A stretch of DNA of 64,000 bases from Plasmodium brasilianum (taxonomy: Eukaryota; Apicomplexa; Aconoidasida; Haemosporida; Plasmodiidae): assembly GCF_023973825.1 (NCBI RefSeq), contig NC_090120.1, positions 1,079,001-1,143,000 on the forward strand. Reading direction: 5' to 3'. Below the pieces are notes generated by a model. It was not told the origin of the DNA. It made no database searches and saw only the letters and a program-made list of their open reading frames with translations. Positions 48,755 to 60,849 of this stretch are shown one piece after another; position 1 is the stretch's first letter, and each line of letters begins with the position of its first letter. A program made the position numbers and the translations under genes.

Positions 48755-48961
48755 AACACCTACTTTTAAAAAAAAAGTGGGGCACATAAAAGGGCTATTT
48801 GTTTTACTGACGAACTGTTTCAGTGCATAAAAGAACTACTTTTGAAAATAAAGTGAGACACGCACATGGTCTATTTGTTTGACCGTTTGATTGTGGGCTA
48901 CGTATTTACGCGCATGGACCAAACTTTTTACGCATGTGTATTAGACACATATACATACATA

Positions 48962-49007
<46 letters not shown>

Positions 49008-50060
49008 TGACGTATGTGTAACTATATTTTTTGGTATGGCGTTACTCCCAATTAATAAATAATATGCCTTATTAGATTTTGTAGCAGTAATAAATGGGCA
49101 TGTAGAATAATAATATGTTATATCATTCTTGGAAAGGCATAATTGAGCTCAAATGGAACAATTGAAAAAAGAGCTATTTTTTGAGGAAAAAAAATCAGCA
49201 TTTGAAAGAATATATGTACATATATGTGTACGTTTACATATGTACATATATATTTGAATTTACTTATAAGTATGTTTACATATAAATATACAGTTGCGCA
49301 GAATATTGAAAAATACATAATTTGAAGTCAACAATGTTTTTGATAAAAACAGTGAAACAATTGTGAGTGCAAGGAAGTTGTTACATGTTATTTTTTATTG
49401 TTCCTTTTTTTTTTCTTTCTTATTTTCCATGCATTAAATTGGTATAAATTACTATTCTTTTATGCGTTCACTTGTATATTATAAATACTTATATCTGTAT
49501 GTAAATGCTTATGTATATGTGTGTTCACATATATACAATAAATGAGAACTAATTTGGAGTGTTCCCCACAAAATAAGCGAAAGGATTACCTTTTATATGT
49601 TAACTTTAATATTTGAGCTGTTAGAATTTTTCATTTTATTTTTTTTATTATTATTTTTTTATTATTAATTTTTTATTTTTTATTTTTTATTATTAATTTT
49701 TTATTTTTTATCATTTTATTTATTTATTTATTTTTTTTTTGTGGTGCAATGCTCTTCACGTTATAGCATTTTTTTTCGTATAAAAGAATTTGAAAAAAAA
49801 AAAAAAAAAAAAACCTAAGATTTATTAATTGGCTTTATCACTTCCATCGCAGCATTTAAAATTATAATAGATGGCATTACCCAATATAATGCCTTTTCTT
49901 GCTAAGCTGTATATACATATATACATACATATATACATACATAAATATATACGTATTTATGTACATATGTACGTATGTATATATGTATATAGGAACACAT
50001 ATTTGTCACATATGAGCACATAACGTTTTAGGACTTCCTTTTGAGAGAGGGTGGTGGAAC
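48755..50060. other. Intergenic region
   Basis: Begins with two imperfect copies of a 60-70-base sequence (GGGGCACATAAAAGGGCTATTTGTTT and GTGAGACACGCACATGGTCTATTTGTTT, with CTACTTTTRAAAA before each). A TA tract lies at 48968-49003, ATTTTTTATT repeats at 49640-49735 and poly-A near 49793-49812. No gene seen. Confidence 0.6.
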
Positions 50061-51479
50061 ATGAATGTCGAGAATCTGATAGCCGATTTAAATGAAATAG
50101 AAAATGAGCTGAAGGATGAAAACAAAGGTGAGGAGGAGGAGTTTGTTCCTTTCAACTTCGATGAATGTGAAGAGTTTAAAGGGAAAGCATTATATGATGA
50201 AAACTTGAGTTATTATTCTATTTTTAATATAAAAAAGGAATACAAAAAAATGGCAATCAAGGTAGAGAAAATACAGGTCAATGTAATAAATAATTTAATA
50301 TTTTTTTTCAAGCTAAACAAGGTTAAGAGTAACCCGGAAATGGTGGAGACTATAAAGGACTGCCTAAATTTTAGTTTTCAGAATAATAATGATGAAACTA
50401 TTAAAAAGAGTTCAGAAGAGAAGTCTCTATTTGCTTACAAACAACATTTATTAAAAAATAAATATTTTTTTTTAAAAATATTACGAAGAATTAAGAACAG
50501 AAGTATTTATCCAGATATAAAACAAATTATTAAAGATGTTACTAGAGATGTCTTTTCATTTAATGGGAATATATATAATGGAAGTATAGGTTTTGAAGGT
50601 ATATTATTATTATTATATAAATTGTTAAATAAACATTTTAAATGTCCTTTAAGAAATTTCTTGTTAAGTTTTTTCTTATTAAGTATAATGAGTAGAACAA
50701 ATAACAGTGTTGATATTTTATACATTTTAGAATATTTTTACAAAAATAATAATTTCTCTCATATTATTCCAAACTCTTCATTTTTATCTCCATGTGAGGT
50801 AACTGTATACAATAATATAATTATTCTAAAAAGTAATATAAAGTACTTTATTAATATAACAGAGGATTATACTAACTTATCGTACAACTGTCACAACATT
50901 ATATATATTGATGAAGAATTAATTGCTGATAATTTTTACCTTGACATTTACAAAGAATTGTTAAAACAGGACAGGTATCACTACCTATTCGGAAGTGGTA
51001 ACCTATTCGAAGGTAATTACCAGTATGGTAATAAACACTTTGTAAACTTAAACTTCTTTGACGTTGACTCAGTTTGTAGGTCTTTGAAGCGGAGCGATTC
51101 CACCTCCATTTATAACAATTTGAACGTTCAGAAACAGGAAGGTGGAGAAAGTGTGGAAGAGAAAATTCAACAGGATAAAGATGAACAGGAGTTAAAAAAG
51201 GATAGGTGCTACAATGCAAATAGCATTGATGTGCAAGAAGAAAATAGCTCAACTAACAAAAAAAAAATGAATAGAAGCGAAAAAAAAATTAGTGTGTCTT
51301 CATCCATTCTTGAAGATATAGGAGTTTCATCTAATTCCACCTATGATTACAATGATAATGAAATTGACATAAAAAAAATAAATGAACAAAATAGTGTGTA
51401 TCAGCATAATAGCAACGATATAAACAAAAGCATAAAAAACTTCTTTTATCAGTACTTAATTATCGAACTGACTGAATGA
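50061..51479 (+). CDS. Conserved-looking protein of unknown function
   Basis: A 472-residue single-exon protein from ATG 50061. I recognise no domain. An acidic N-terminal segment (ELKDENKGEEEEFVPFNF) is followed by a non-repetitive, mostly helical core (about 50-330) with several hydrophobic stretches. Residues about 175-215 (GFEGILLLLYKLLNKHFKC and FLLSFFLLSIM) are strongly hydrophobic but read more like buried helices than a clear membrane anchor. A beta-like part follows (SPCEVTVYNNIIILKSNIKYFINITE). After about residue 335 the sequence becomes Glu/Lys/Asn-rich and poorly constrained, ending YQYLIIELTE. No signal peptide is seen. It is a single gene on the plus strand, about 1.3 kb from GPN2. 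Confidence 0.82.
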   Translation: MNVENLIADLNEIENELKDENKGEEEEFVPFNFDECEEFKGKALYDENLSYYSIFNIKKEYKKMAIKVEKIQVNVINNLIFFFKLNKVKSNPEMVETIKDCLNFSFQNNNDETIKKSSEEKSLFAYKQHLLKNKYFFLKILRRIKNRSIYPDIKQIIKDVTRDVFSFNGNIYNGSIGFEGILLLLYKLLNKHFKCPLRNFLLSFFLLSIMSRTNNSVDILYILEYFYKNNNFSHIIPNSSFLSPCEVTVYNNIIILKSNIKYFINITEDYTNLSYNCHNIIYIDEELIADNFYLDIYKELLKQDRYHYLFGSGNLFEGNYQYGNKHFVNLNFFDVDSVCRSLKRSDSTSIYNNLNVQKQEGGESVEEKIQQDKDEQELKKDRCYNANSIDVQEENSSTNKKKMNRSEKKISVSSSILEDIGVSSNSTYDYNDNEIDIKKINEQNSVYQHNSNDINKSIKNFFYQYLIIELTE

Positions 51480-51758
51480 CATTGTTTGAAGAATATTTTT
51501 GTGATGCCTATTTTGTCATAAAAAATATGGATAAGCCTTAATATGTTAACCAGCGCACATTAGCTAATAGGTCATGCATAGGTATAAATATATATATGTA
51601 TGTAGACATATCTGTATGTGCATATACGCACGCATATGTTTATGTGTATGTTCGCACGCATATGCATATATGTATATAAGAGTATGTTTGCGTAATACCG
51701 ACGGACCCCCCCTGTCTTACGAGTATTTTTAAATGGAATTTGTTTTTTTTTCTGCCCC
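51480..51758. other. Convergent spacer
   Basis: 3' flank of the unknown 472-residue protein gene and of the small minus-strand gene next to it. TATGCATA/TGCGCACGCATATG-type repeats lie at 51590-51680. No gene seen. Confidence 0.6.
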
Positions 51759-52084
51759 TTATATAAAATTGTCTTCACATCTTTGTGTAACGATATTACA
51801 CTGTGCATAAATTTTACCTACCGAACAAATACAGTTAAACGTAGAACTGTTATATAAAAACATGTATGGTGCTGTGCTGTTTAGTTTAAGCACATATAGG
51901 ATATATATTTTTTCTTTGAACTGGATACAGTGTTTTTGCTTGTAAGTGTTGGAACAGTTAGAAATGGAGATGTGTTCTCGTTTCAGCTGCACAAGTGACT
52001 CATGACCCGTACATATACTCTCTTGCCATTTTCACATCATTAACATTTTATAAGCCTTTTACTTATTCTCACGGTATAATTCAT
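51759..52084 (-). CDS. Probable small two-exon gene, 79 residues, unknown function
   Basis: Exon 1 is 52073-52084 (Met-Asn-Tyr-Thr) and ends in a donor ACC/GTGAGA. The intron is 86 bases, 51987-52072, ending in acceptor GTGCAG. Exon 2 is 51759-51986 and ends in TAA. Both junctions are in phase 0. Exon 2 is open for 75 codons of non-repetitive sequence (KREHISISNCSNTYKQKHC, FKEKIYILYVLKLN, NCICSVGKIYAQCN) with six cysteines, quite unlike the TA-rich Tyr/Ile frames elsewhere. No signal peptide or membrane helix is evident. The strand-rich pattern could fit a small beta-barrel, but I recognise no family. It lies convergent to the 472-residue gene and divergent from BiP. Evidence is composition, open length and matching splice phases only. 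Confidence 0.5.
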
Positions 52085-53916
52085 TTTTTGTGTAATTTTT
52101 CTTTTATTTTTTGCTGAGTAGTATATCTTATTTCCGCTCACAAAATGTCAAATTCATTATTTTAATGGAATAAACGCATTCAGATTAGCGGCGTTTCGGC
52201 GCACACATAGACACCTGCTTAATATTTTTATGCATATAATATATATATGCTTTCACATGTGTGTGTATGAATTTTTGTAAGTATGTTTGTATACACGGAA
52301 TCATCATATATAATAATAAGCCTATGCCAGTCAAATAAGCTTAATATTGCTGTTTTGTAGTAGCACGCGTAATATCCCTAATATTCGCAATTATTAAAAC
52401 TTATTTTTCGATTTATAATTATCGCTAGTTCAACTGGTTAAAAAAAGAAAAAATGGAAAGAACAGTAATATCACGTATTAAACCTTTTTTCATTCATTGA
52501 TTCAACGTTTTAGGAAATATAAAAGTTCTCTTTTGTTTTTGAGAATAGTTTGGGGGTAAATTTTAATGACTGCATTTTTAAACTCATATGTGTGTGCGAA
52601 CAAAATAGCCTTCTAATGCTCACAAGAATGATTTTTTTGTTTTAAAATATATGCATTACGTATATACATATGTGTGTACGGGTGTATTCGTGTAATTTAT
52701 TTCATGATGCTATTAAGCTTTACATACAAGGTATGCATCTGTACAAATTGTTATGTGTACTTTTTAAATTTTAAAGTGAGGTAGTCCACCTAAAAAATGG
52801 TGAGCAATAATTTTTTCCGTATTTTTCTTATTATATTTAAGGTATATATTTATCTTTCTCTTTTTTTCTTCCTATATTCATTTTTTTTTTTCTTCTTATC
52901 TTCTTATATTTTTTATTTCCTATATTCTCGCCTTCTTTTCATTTTTTCTTTTCACGTTTTAGGATACAGTATTTGATGTGCAACTTGATAATTTTTTATT
53001 TTTATTTTACATTTTAGTCTCTTTTAATGAGAAATAAAAAATAAGAAAAGTAACAAGAAGTGGAAAATAAACGATACGACAAATGGTAAATTATGTTTAA
53101 GAAATTTTATATAATTATGCGTAATTATTAAGGGTGTGCTTACTAATATAAACCAGCTATATATATATATATTATATATATGTGTATAAATAAATTGCAA
53201 TTATATTAAAATTGGTATAATGAAAAATCGTTCCAATGAAATATTGTTTTTCGTGCTAATTATGAGCGAATAGAATAATGTCCCTACTGAAACTTTGGTC
53301 GTAATTCTCTTAATAGTTTTGCGCACATATCCAAGTTTTAAATTATGCCAAAAAAAAAAAAAAAAAATAAGTAATGCATATTTTATTTTGCTTATGGGGC
53401 ATATATACAAACATGTATATATATATATATATATATATAAATGTACTACGTATATAAATATAAATGTATATATATATAAATGTACTACGTATATAAATAT
53501 AAATGTATTATATATAAATGTATATATATATAAATGTATATATATATAAATGTATATATGTGTGTTCAGAAATAAAAAAAAAAAATAAAATAATAAACAA
53601 AACGTTGCTCATCTGAAATACAATAACGAAAATAAAAAAAGAAAAAAAAAAAAAAAAAAAAGAAACACGTGTAAGAAAAATGAGAAAACATGAAAACGTA
53701 AAAACGTATGAAAAACATAAATCATAATAAAACAAAATAAAGCAAAATAAAGAAAAATAAAGCGAAATAAAGTGAAATAAAGCGAAATAAAGCGAAATAA
53801 AGTGTAATAAAAGAAAATACATAAAGTTCAGTAATATTAAGAACAAAATAAGTTTTGTATAAGAAAAACATGCTTGTGAAATATGCCTTAAAAAAAATAT
53901 ACATTTGTACATGAAC

Positions 53917-53948
<32 letters not shown>

Positions 53949-54138
53949 TGTGTACATATTAATGTATGAAGTATAATACTTTTTCAGTTAGCATTCTTAA
54001 ATATACTGTTTAATATATAAACTTTTTCTTCTTTTTAAAAGAAAGTTTTTGAATTTTTAACCTTATTCATTTTAAATAAGAACAAAGGAATTTTTTTTTT
54101 TTTTTAACGTATTTGTATATGCAAAAAGCAAATTAAAA
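52085..54138. other. Divergent region upstream of BiP
   Basis: The likely BiP promoter and 5' leader lie in the right half. Contains TA tracts (53158-53180, 53415-53440), an AAATGTA(TA)n repeat (53450-53560), the 10-bp AAATAAAGCG array at about 53735-53815, and poly-A near 53350 and 53645-53660. I looked for a G-rich heat-shock G-box and saw no clear one. A tRNA-like A-box string at 52426 was rejected. Confidence 0.55.
53735..53818. repeat. 10-bp GAAATAAAGY repeat
   Basis: About eight tandem copies of a 10-base unit upstream of BiP, with some GCAAAATAAA variants. No coding role. Confidence 0.85.
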
Positions 54139-56695
54139 ATGGTGAATACGAGGTCATATATAATATTCCTGATTGTTTCATTATTAAAATTAACGAGAGC
54201 CATAGACTCTAAAAGTACGTAATAATAATACATGTGTGTATTATATATACATATAATTTGAACATGTACATAGCATATATATGTACTTAATGTGTACTTA
54301 TACATGATATATATATATATATATAATATACCCACATATGTGTTATCCCCATGCACGCATATATGAGTATACTTAAACGTATGCATAGACCTCCTTTTTG
54401 CACACTTAGCATTGGGACCAAAGTGCGCATGATTTCTATACGGAAAGGATTATTTTATTGAGAAATGAGAAAAGCAATAATGAAATGAATGAAAGTTCGC
54501 ACATTTATTTTTAGAAAATATTATATTTAATGTTATTGTGTTTACATTTATGAATAATGGAAAGATTTATCCTATTTTTTTTTTTGCGTTTTGAATTTGT
54601 TAATGCGTTTCACATGTCTGTTAACGAATGTGTGCATGTACACATGTGTTTGTATACACTCCCATTGTAAATATGCGTCTGTATATATGTAAGTACTGGT
54701 ATATGGTTTTATACGTGTACGTATTTATACATTTGTCCATGTATGCATATGCATAGTATACGCCCAGAGCCGCATTATCACACACACCTTTGTACATATT
54801 TTTCCTCCGCAGTTGAAGGTCCGGTTATAGGAATTGATCTGGGAACGACTTATAGCTGTGTTGGTGTGTTCAAAAATGGAAGAGTGGAAATATTGAATAA
54901 CGAGTTAGGTAATCGTATTACTCCATCCTATGTATCTTTTGTTGATGGGGAAAGAAAAGTTGGTGAAGCAGCCAAGTTAGAAGCTACTTTACACCCAACA
55001 CAGACTGTGTTTGATGTAAAGAGATTAATAGGTAGGAAATTTGATGATCAAGAAGTAGTAAAGGATAGAACATTATTACCTTATGACATAGTGAACAATG
55101 AAGGAAAACCAAATATTAGAGTACAAATAAAGGACAAAAGTACTACATTTGCACCTGAACAAATTAGTGCTATGGTATTAGAAAAGATGAAAGAAATAGC
55201 TCAATCCTTTTTAGGAAAACCAGTTAAAAATGCAGTAGTTACAGTACCAGCATATTTTAATGATGCTCAAAGACAAGCTACAAAAGACGCAGGAACAATT
55301 GCTGGTTTAAATATTGTACGTATTATTAATGAACCAACTGCTGCTGCTTTAGCATATGGTTTAGATAAGAAGGAAGAAACTAGTATATTAGTATACGACT
55401 TAGGTGGAGGAACATTTGATGTATCAATTCTTGTTATTGATAATGGTGTTTTCGAAGTATATGCAACAGCAGGTAATACACATTTAGGTGGAGAAGATTT
55501 CGATCAAAGGGTAATGGATTATTTTATAAAAATATTTAAAAAAAAGAATAATGTAGATCTAAGAACTGATAAGAGAGCTATTCAAAAATTAAGAAAAGAA
55601 GTAGAAATAGCAAAAAGAAATTTATCTGTTGTTCATTCAACTCAAATTGAAATAGAAGATATTATAGAGGGTCATAATTTTTCAGAAACATTAACAAGAG
55701 CAAAATTTGAAGAGTTAAATGATGACTTATTTAGAGAAACTTTAGAACCAGTTAAAAAAGTATTAGATGATGCAAAATATGAAAAAAGTAAAATTGACGA
55801 AATAGTCTTAGTAGGTGGTTCAACACGTATACCTAAAATTCAACAAATAATTAAAGATTTTTTTAATGGTAAAGAACCAAATAGAGGAATTAATCCAGAT
55901 GAAGCTGTAGCTTATGGTGCTGCTATCCAAGCAGGTATTATTTTAGGAGAAGAATTACAAGATGTAGTTTTATTAGATGTAACTCCATTGACTTTAGGTA
56001 TTGAAACTGTTGGTGGGATTATGACTCAACTTATTAAAAGAAATACAGTTATACCAACAAAAAAATCACAAACATTTTCTACTTATCAAGATAACCAACC
56101 AGCTGTCTTAATTCAAGTTTTTGAAGGAGAACGAGCATTAACAAAAGATAATCATTTATTAGGAAAATTTGAATTATCTGGTATTCCACCTGCACAAAGA
56201 GGTGTACCAAAAATTGAAGTCACATTTACTGTTGATAAGAATGGTATATTACATGTTGAAGCAGAAGACAAAGGAACTGGTAAGTCTAAAGGAATTACTA
56301 TTACCAATGATAAAGGTAGATTATCAAAGGAACAGATAGAAAAGATGATTAACGACGCTGAAAAGTTTGCTGACGAGGATAAAAATTTAAGAGAAAAAGT
56401 GGAGTCAAAAAATAATTTAGACAATTATCTACAAAGTATGAAAGCAACAGTTGAAGATAAAGATAAATTAGCAGACAAAATTGAAAAGGAAGATAAAACT
56501 ACTATACTTAATGCTGTAAAAGATGCTGAAAATTGGCTAAGTAACAATTCAAATGCTGATGCAGAAGCCTTGAAGCAAAAGCTGAAGGATGTGGAGGCAG
56601 TCTGCCAGCCAATTATTGTCAAGTTGTACGGTCAGCCCGGTGCTTCTTCCCCTCCTCCAAGTGCAGACGAAGATGTGGACAGTGATGAGTTGTAG
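54139..56695 (+). CDS. BiP: ER chaperone BiP/GRP78 (HSP70-2)
   Basis: Two exons: 54139-54214 encodes the signal peptide ([20 protein letters not shown], then A), and 54813-56695 encodes the mature protein. The donor is AAAA/GTACGT and the acceptor CTCCGCAG/TTGAAGG; the junction forms an Ile codon just before [15 protein letters not shown]. The product is 652 residues and ends in SDEL, the parasite-type ER retention signal. Hsp70 hallmarks are intact: phosphate loop [41 protein letters not shown], and the substrate-binding domain from [13 protein letters not shown] to the helical lid. It is the ER lumenal Hsp70 for folding secreted proteins and for ER stress. A long frame start at 54743 inside the intron is an artefact; only the spliced form has a signal peptide. 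The gene is convergent with GAP50, as in P. falciparum. Confidence 0.96.
54215..54812 (+). other. BiP intron
   Basis: 598 bases, GTACGT to CTCCGCAG, in phase 1, right after the signal-peptide coding exon. TATATACATA-type simple sequence lies at 54260-54330 and TATG/TGTACACATG repeats at 54635-54760. Confidence 0.9.
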
Positions 56696-58498
56696 TTTAC
56701 TCACGTAAGAGGATTCACAAGATTAGGGACATTTATGCGTACATGTATATATGTATATGTATATTCATATGCACGTATATGTACATGTTCGAATACGTGC
56801 CATTTTTTTTTTTTTATCATTCTGTACGAATAAATTATTTAAAAAAAGTGTAATCATTTTAAATAAGTTTGTATGTGCTATAAATGTTTATTTCGCGTTG
56901 TTGTGCAGCTGAGTCTTCACATGTTGTTTCTTGAACATATATATATATATATATGTACACATGCGCATATTTACACACATACACGTATATAGCATATATA
57001 TATTTATATATACATATACTGCCCCTTTTAAGTGCACTTCTACGTACCATTGTGCATGTATCAGTTCATTCCGTCTTTCTCCACATAAATTAATCTCACA
57101 TGGGTGTGTTCACATATATTTATTCATGCATTCATTTATACGTTTATTTATACTTATATTTAAATTTATTTTATTTTATTTAAATTTCTCTTTTTATATT
57201 TATATCATATTATATCGTATATATATTGTATTGTAATGCATTGTGTTATATTATTTTTATTATTTTTATTATTTTTATTATTATTATTATTATTATTTTT
57301 ATTATTGTTATTATTATTATTTTTTTTTTTTTTTTTTTTTTTTTATCGGGAGATTTTCTACTAAAATTTGATGAATATTTCAAAAAAAAAAAAAAAAAAA
57401 AGGAATAATGTGCATACCAAAAAATTAATTATTTTCAGTGCTGCATTGTCGTTGTGATGGAAGTACAAAAGAGAAAATAGATAGAATAGTTAATATATAT
57501 ATGTATGTGTATACGCATATTGACATATGTAGTTCACGTTTACGATTTTTATAGTAATATATTATTACCCCTTAGAGAAAGCCAAATATGTATATAAACT
57601 TAAAATTAAGACAAACTAATCTTTAAAAAAATATGTTAATAAACTGAAAAATATATGAACGGATTTTTCTCATGTACCAAAGTTGTAACACACACTACTA
57701 TAATATCATCCGTCAAGAGTGTAGTATGTTTTATAATTGCTACATGTTTTATATTATGACAAGCTGGGAAGAAGTGGAATTAATGGTATTTCACATAAAA
57801 GAAATGTTCTGTTTTATTTTATTTTTGCATATTAGACAGCTTTTTACTCTGCAATATTTGGAATTATAAGATCTTACTGAAAACAGTCTATCTGAATGAA
57901 AGAAAAACGAACAAAACGTGTTGGAGGACTTGTGTACATATTTACGTTGTAGCCATATATTTTATGTTGTCATCATTAGGGAAGCATACGCATGAAGAAA
58001 ATCGCTTTAATAAGCAGCAGCCAGTTTACATACATACAAACATGTAAGCGCACGCACACATATATGTGCATATGTTTGGGTATATATATGTATGCTGTGT
58101 ATGTATTGCGACTGCGGTGCATACTAACTCACCCTTGTGTATATACCTTCCTTTTGTTATTTTAATTTTTTTTTTTTGTTTTAAACTCACCATTTCTAAA
58201 AAGTAAATTTATATTTTTATAACATACACTATTTTTTTTAAAAGAATCGCATTATTCTTTATATATCTATATACATATATATGTACATTTATGTATGTAT
58301 ATATATATATATATATGTGTATGTATATTATATACATTTCTTTTTTTACATTTCGGTCCTTCAATTAATTGAGACATCGCATAAAAAAGACAATATAAAA
58401 CAACTTTTACATTAATATGTTCTCGCAATTGGCAAAAATAATTGTACAAAAATTGAAGAATAACAAGTTATATCCAATAACAGATATATTTCACCCTT

Positions 58499-58534
<36 letters not shown>

Positions 58535-58620
58535 GTATGTATATATCTGTGTTTTCATTAAAAATGGGAAGAAATAAAAAATTTTGTATAATGTTTATCT
58601 TTTTAGTTCGAAGTGTTTTT

Positions 58621-58675
<55 letters not shown>

Positions 58676-59019
58676 AAAAAAAAGAGAGAGAAATAGAAAA
58701 GGAAATGGAAAAAACTAAAAAATAAAATAAATACATTACAATACAATAATTTTATTCTTTTTTTTATAAAAATTCTACTAAAATAAAAACAAGTTATACG
58801 TAAAAAAAAAAGAAAACATAAGTGTGTAACCGTGAATGTAGGAGGAACTATGAATAAATATGTATGTATATTTAGCATATATGCCTTCCCTACCAGCTTG
58901 ACAAATGCTTAGATAAGCTACATAGGAGCCTTTAATAATAGCCTTCGGCATCATCTTTTGTATGTACTTTATTATGCATATTTTCACTTCAAAAATTGGG
59001 TTACACGTACATACATACG

Positions 59020-59052
<33 letters not shown>

Positions 59053-59326
59053 AAATAATTACATATGCATGGGTATATGCTTAGGCTTCTTAAAAAGAGC
59101 ATATTGTACTGTCGAATTTTTACAACTTAAATAAGAATTGAGGTACATGGAGTATCACATTTTTATTTCGCTCTGCTTCGCTCAGTTCTTCTCCATTCTG
59201 CTTGATTTTATATTCTTATTTTTTTTTTTTTCCTTCTTATTCATATACGAAACTTACGCATGAGACGTGAAAATTTTCAGAAAAGTAAAAAGAAACATGC
59301 TAACTCGTAAACATATAAAAATAGGG
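56696..59326. other. Convergent region between BiP and GAP50
   Basis: Long 3' flanks. TTATTTTTATT repeats (57250-57340), poly-T (57318-57343), poly-A (57380-57400), TA tracts (58290-58315, 58505-58530, 59020-59045) and a poly-A run of about 49 bases (58625-58673). A less repetitive, GC-richer stretch at 57660-58030 includes a 65-codon ATG frame (57672-57869) with no other support. Confidence 0.55.
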
Positions 59327-60514
59327 TTATTTCATACTTTTTGATAAAAAAGACGATACACCCATAAAAACAATTACTGAACCAATGAGTATACCAATCG
59401 TTCCAACAATTCTGACAAATGTGTCTTTATTTCCCATAGGTCCACTAGCAGGAACATCAGTTAGCTGTACCTTTGGCAAGGATGCAAAATATTGTAAGGA
59501 GTTAACCTTATCCAAAGTTTTTTTTTTTTTTATATCGACTTTATGCGTATAAATAACGTCTCCTGTTTTGCTACTTACAAATTTAGTAAGAATACCATTA
59601 TATGTTAATTCATGTATACAAAAACCTATATCACTACTAAAAAAAAGAGACTTGGAAGATTTTAAGGCAGATTTACCATTAGAAATAGCACCAGATCCAC
59701 ATGTTATATGAGCCATACTATTGTCTTCAATAACCTCCATATTATTATCATGTCCAGCTATATATAAGTCTACTTGTGCATCTTTTAATAAGGGTAATAA
59801 ATAATATGCTAAATAAGAATTTCCTCTTGATAAACCTGATGAATATATAGGTTGATCTCCTACCACAATTATAAAATCAGCTATTTTTTTGGCAACATTT
59901 AATTGTAATTTTAAATCTTCCCATGCTTTTTCATGAATATTTCTATATGGAAAATTTCCTGATAATATCCATGTATCAATAAATAGAAAAGCAGCGGCCA
60001 TGTCTTTATGACCAGTTTTAACAATAGATGGTCCACTTGAAACAGTAAAATGCGTAAAATAATGATACCAATAATTCGGCATTATCCATTTAGGATAATC
60101 TGTTTTATCTTCTTCTCTTTCAATAGTTGTTTCTCCTTCTTTTTGTACATAAATTCCTTGACCTTTTAATACTTGTGCATTATAATTACCTGCCCAATCT
60201 CGGGTCCCTAAAACTGTGAAAAATGGCATATACATATCTCCTTTTTCTTCTGCATATACATCTTCATATAAACTTTTCCATGCTGGATCATTCATTCCTC
60301 TTACTCCGTCCAAGAAATTAGACCCTGGACTTACAATAAATGTTACTCTTTCATTTTTTATATATTGTTTCAAATATTTCGCATTTAATAGTTGAGATTT
60401 TGATTCTTTTCCCCAATCCCCCAAGGATGCAAATCGCAGCTGACATTTTACTGTATAACTGCTTATAAAAAACAAGACAAAAAAAACATTGAACACTGTT
60501 TTACAAAAATTCAT
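59327..60514 (-). CDS. GAP50: Glideosome-associated protein 50 (GAP50)
   Basis: A 395-residue type I membrane protein. A signal peptide covers residues 1-24 (MNFCKTVFNVFFVLFFISSY...). A purple-acid-phosphatase-like metallophosphoesterase domain spans about 26-350, a C-terminal TM helix about 368-390 and a tiny tail (SKSMK). GAP50 anchors the myosin A motor complex (GAP45, MTIP, MyoA) in the inner membrane complex for gliding and invasion. Motifs of the acid-phosphatase fold are visible but altered: GDWG (32-35) is intact, whereas GSN replaces GDN (64-66), GTRDW replaces GNHD-type (103-107), VVGDQP replaces VGHxP and GHDNN replaces GHDHN. This agrees with its scaffold rather than enzymatic role. 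The gene is single-exon, convergent with BiP, and starts at ATG 60512-60514. Length fits the family. Confidence 0.96.
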   Translation of the reverse strand: MNFCKTVFNVFFVLFFISSYTVKCQLRFASLGDWGKESKSQLLNAKYLKQYIKNERVTFIVSPGSNFLDGVRGMNDPAWKSLYEDVYAEEKGDMYMPFFTVLGTRDWAGNYNAQVLKGQGIYVQKEGETTIEREEDKTDYPKWIMPNYWYHYFTHFTVSSGPSIVKTGHKDMAAAFLFIDTWILSGNFPYRNIHEKAWEDLKLQLNVAKKIADFIIVVGDQPIYSSGLSRGNSYLAYYLLPLLKDAQVDLYIAGHDNNMEVIEDNSMAHITCGSGAISNGKSALKSSKSLFFSSDIGFCIHELTYNGILTKFVSSKTGDVIYTHKVDIKKKKTLDKVNSLQYFASLPKVQLTDVPASGPMGNKDTFVRIVGTIGILIGSVIVFMGVSSFLSKSMK

Positions 60515-60849
60515 ATTTAAGTAACTTTAAAATTGAAGCGGGTGTACGGGGAGAAGGTGAACAGGTAGGTGAGAACTATATAGGATAAAAAAAAAAAAAA
60601 AGAAAAAAAAAAAAGAAATACACATTCGTACGTACGCACATATAAATATATATATATATATGTATATCTATGCATATATATACTTACACATGCATTCATA
60701 CATATATTTGTACGTATATTTATATCTACACATGTATGTGCACGCGCAGCTATATTACACGTAACGAATATTTCTCACTGATAAAATCATAGGGCGAAAT
60801 AATTTACCGCAAATTAATGTAACACAACATGATATGCCACAAAATTATG

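Noticed and set aside
52420..52500. tRNA-like A-box string (TAGTTCAACTGG)
   Set aside because: No matching B-box, acceptor stem or anticodon arm follows.
54743..54812. In-frame start of BiP within the intron ([11 protein letters not shown]...)
   Set aside because: It lacks a signal peptide. The spliced start at 54139 gives a hydrophobic leader, correct phase and the expected 652 residues.
57672..57869. 65-codon frame with real ATG and stop between BiP and GAP50
   Set aside because: Sequence is of ordinary complexity, but there is no start context, splice signal or family resemblance, and it could equally be a 3' flank.
58417..58626. 69-codon plus-strand frame (MFSQLAKIIVQ...)
   Set aside because: The middle is a TA microsatellite coding Tyr-Ile and no family matches; likely chance.
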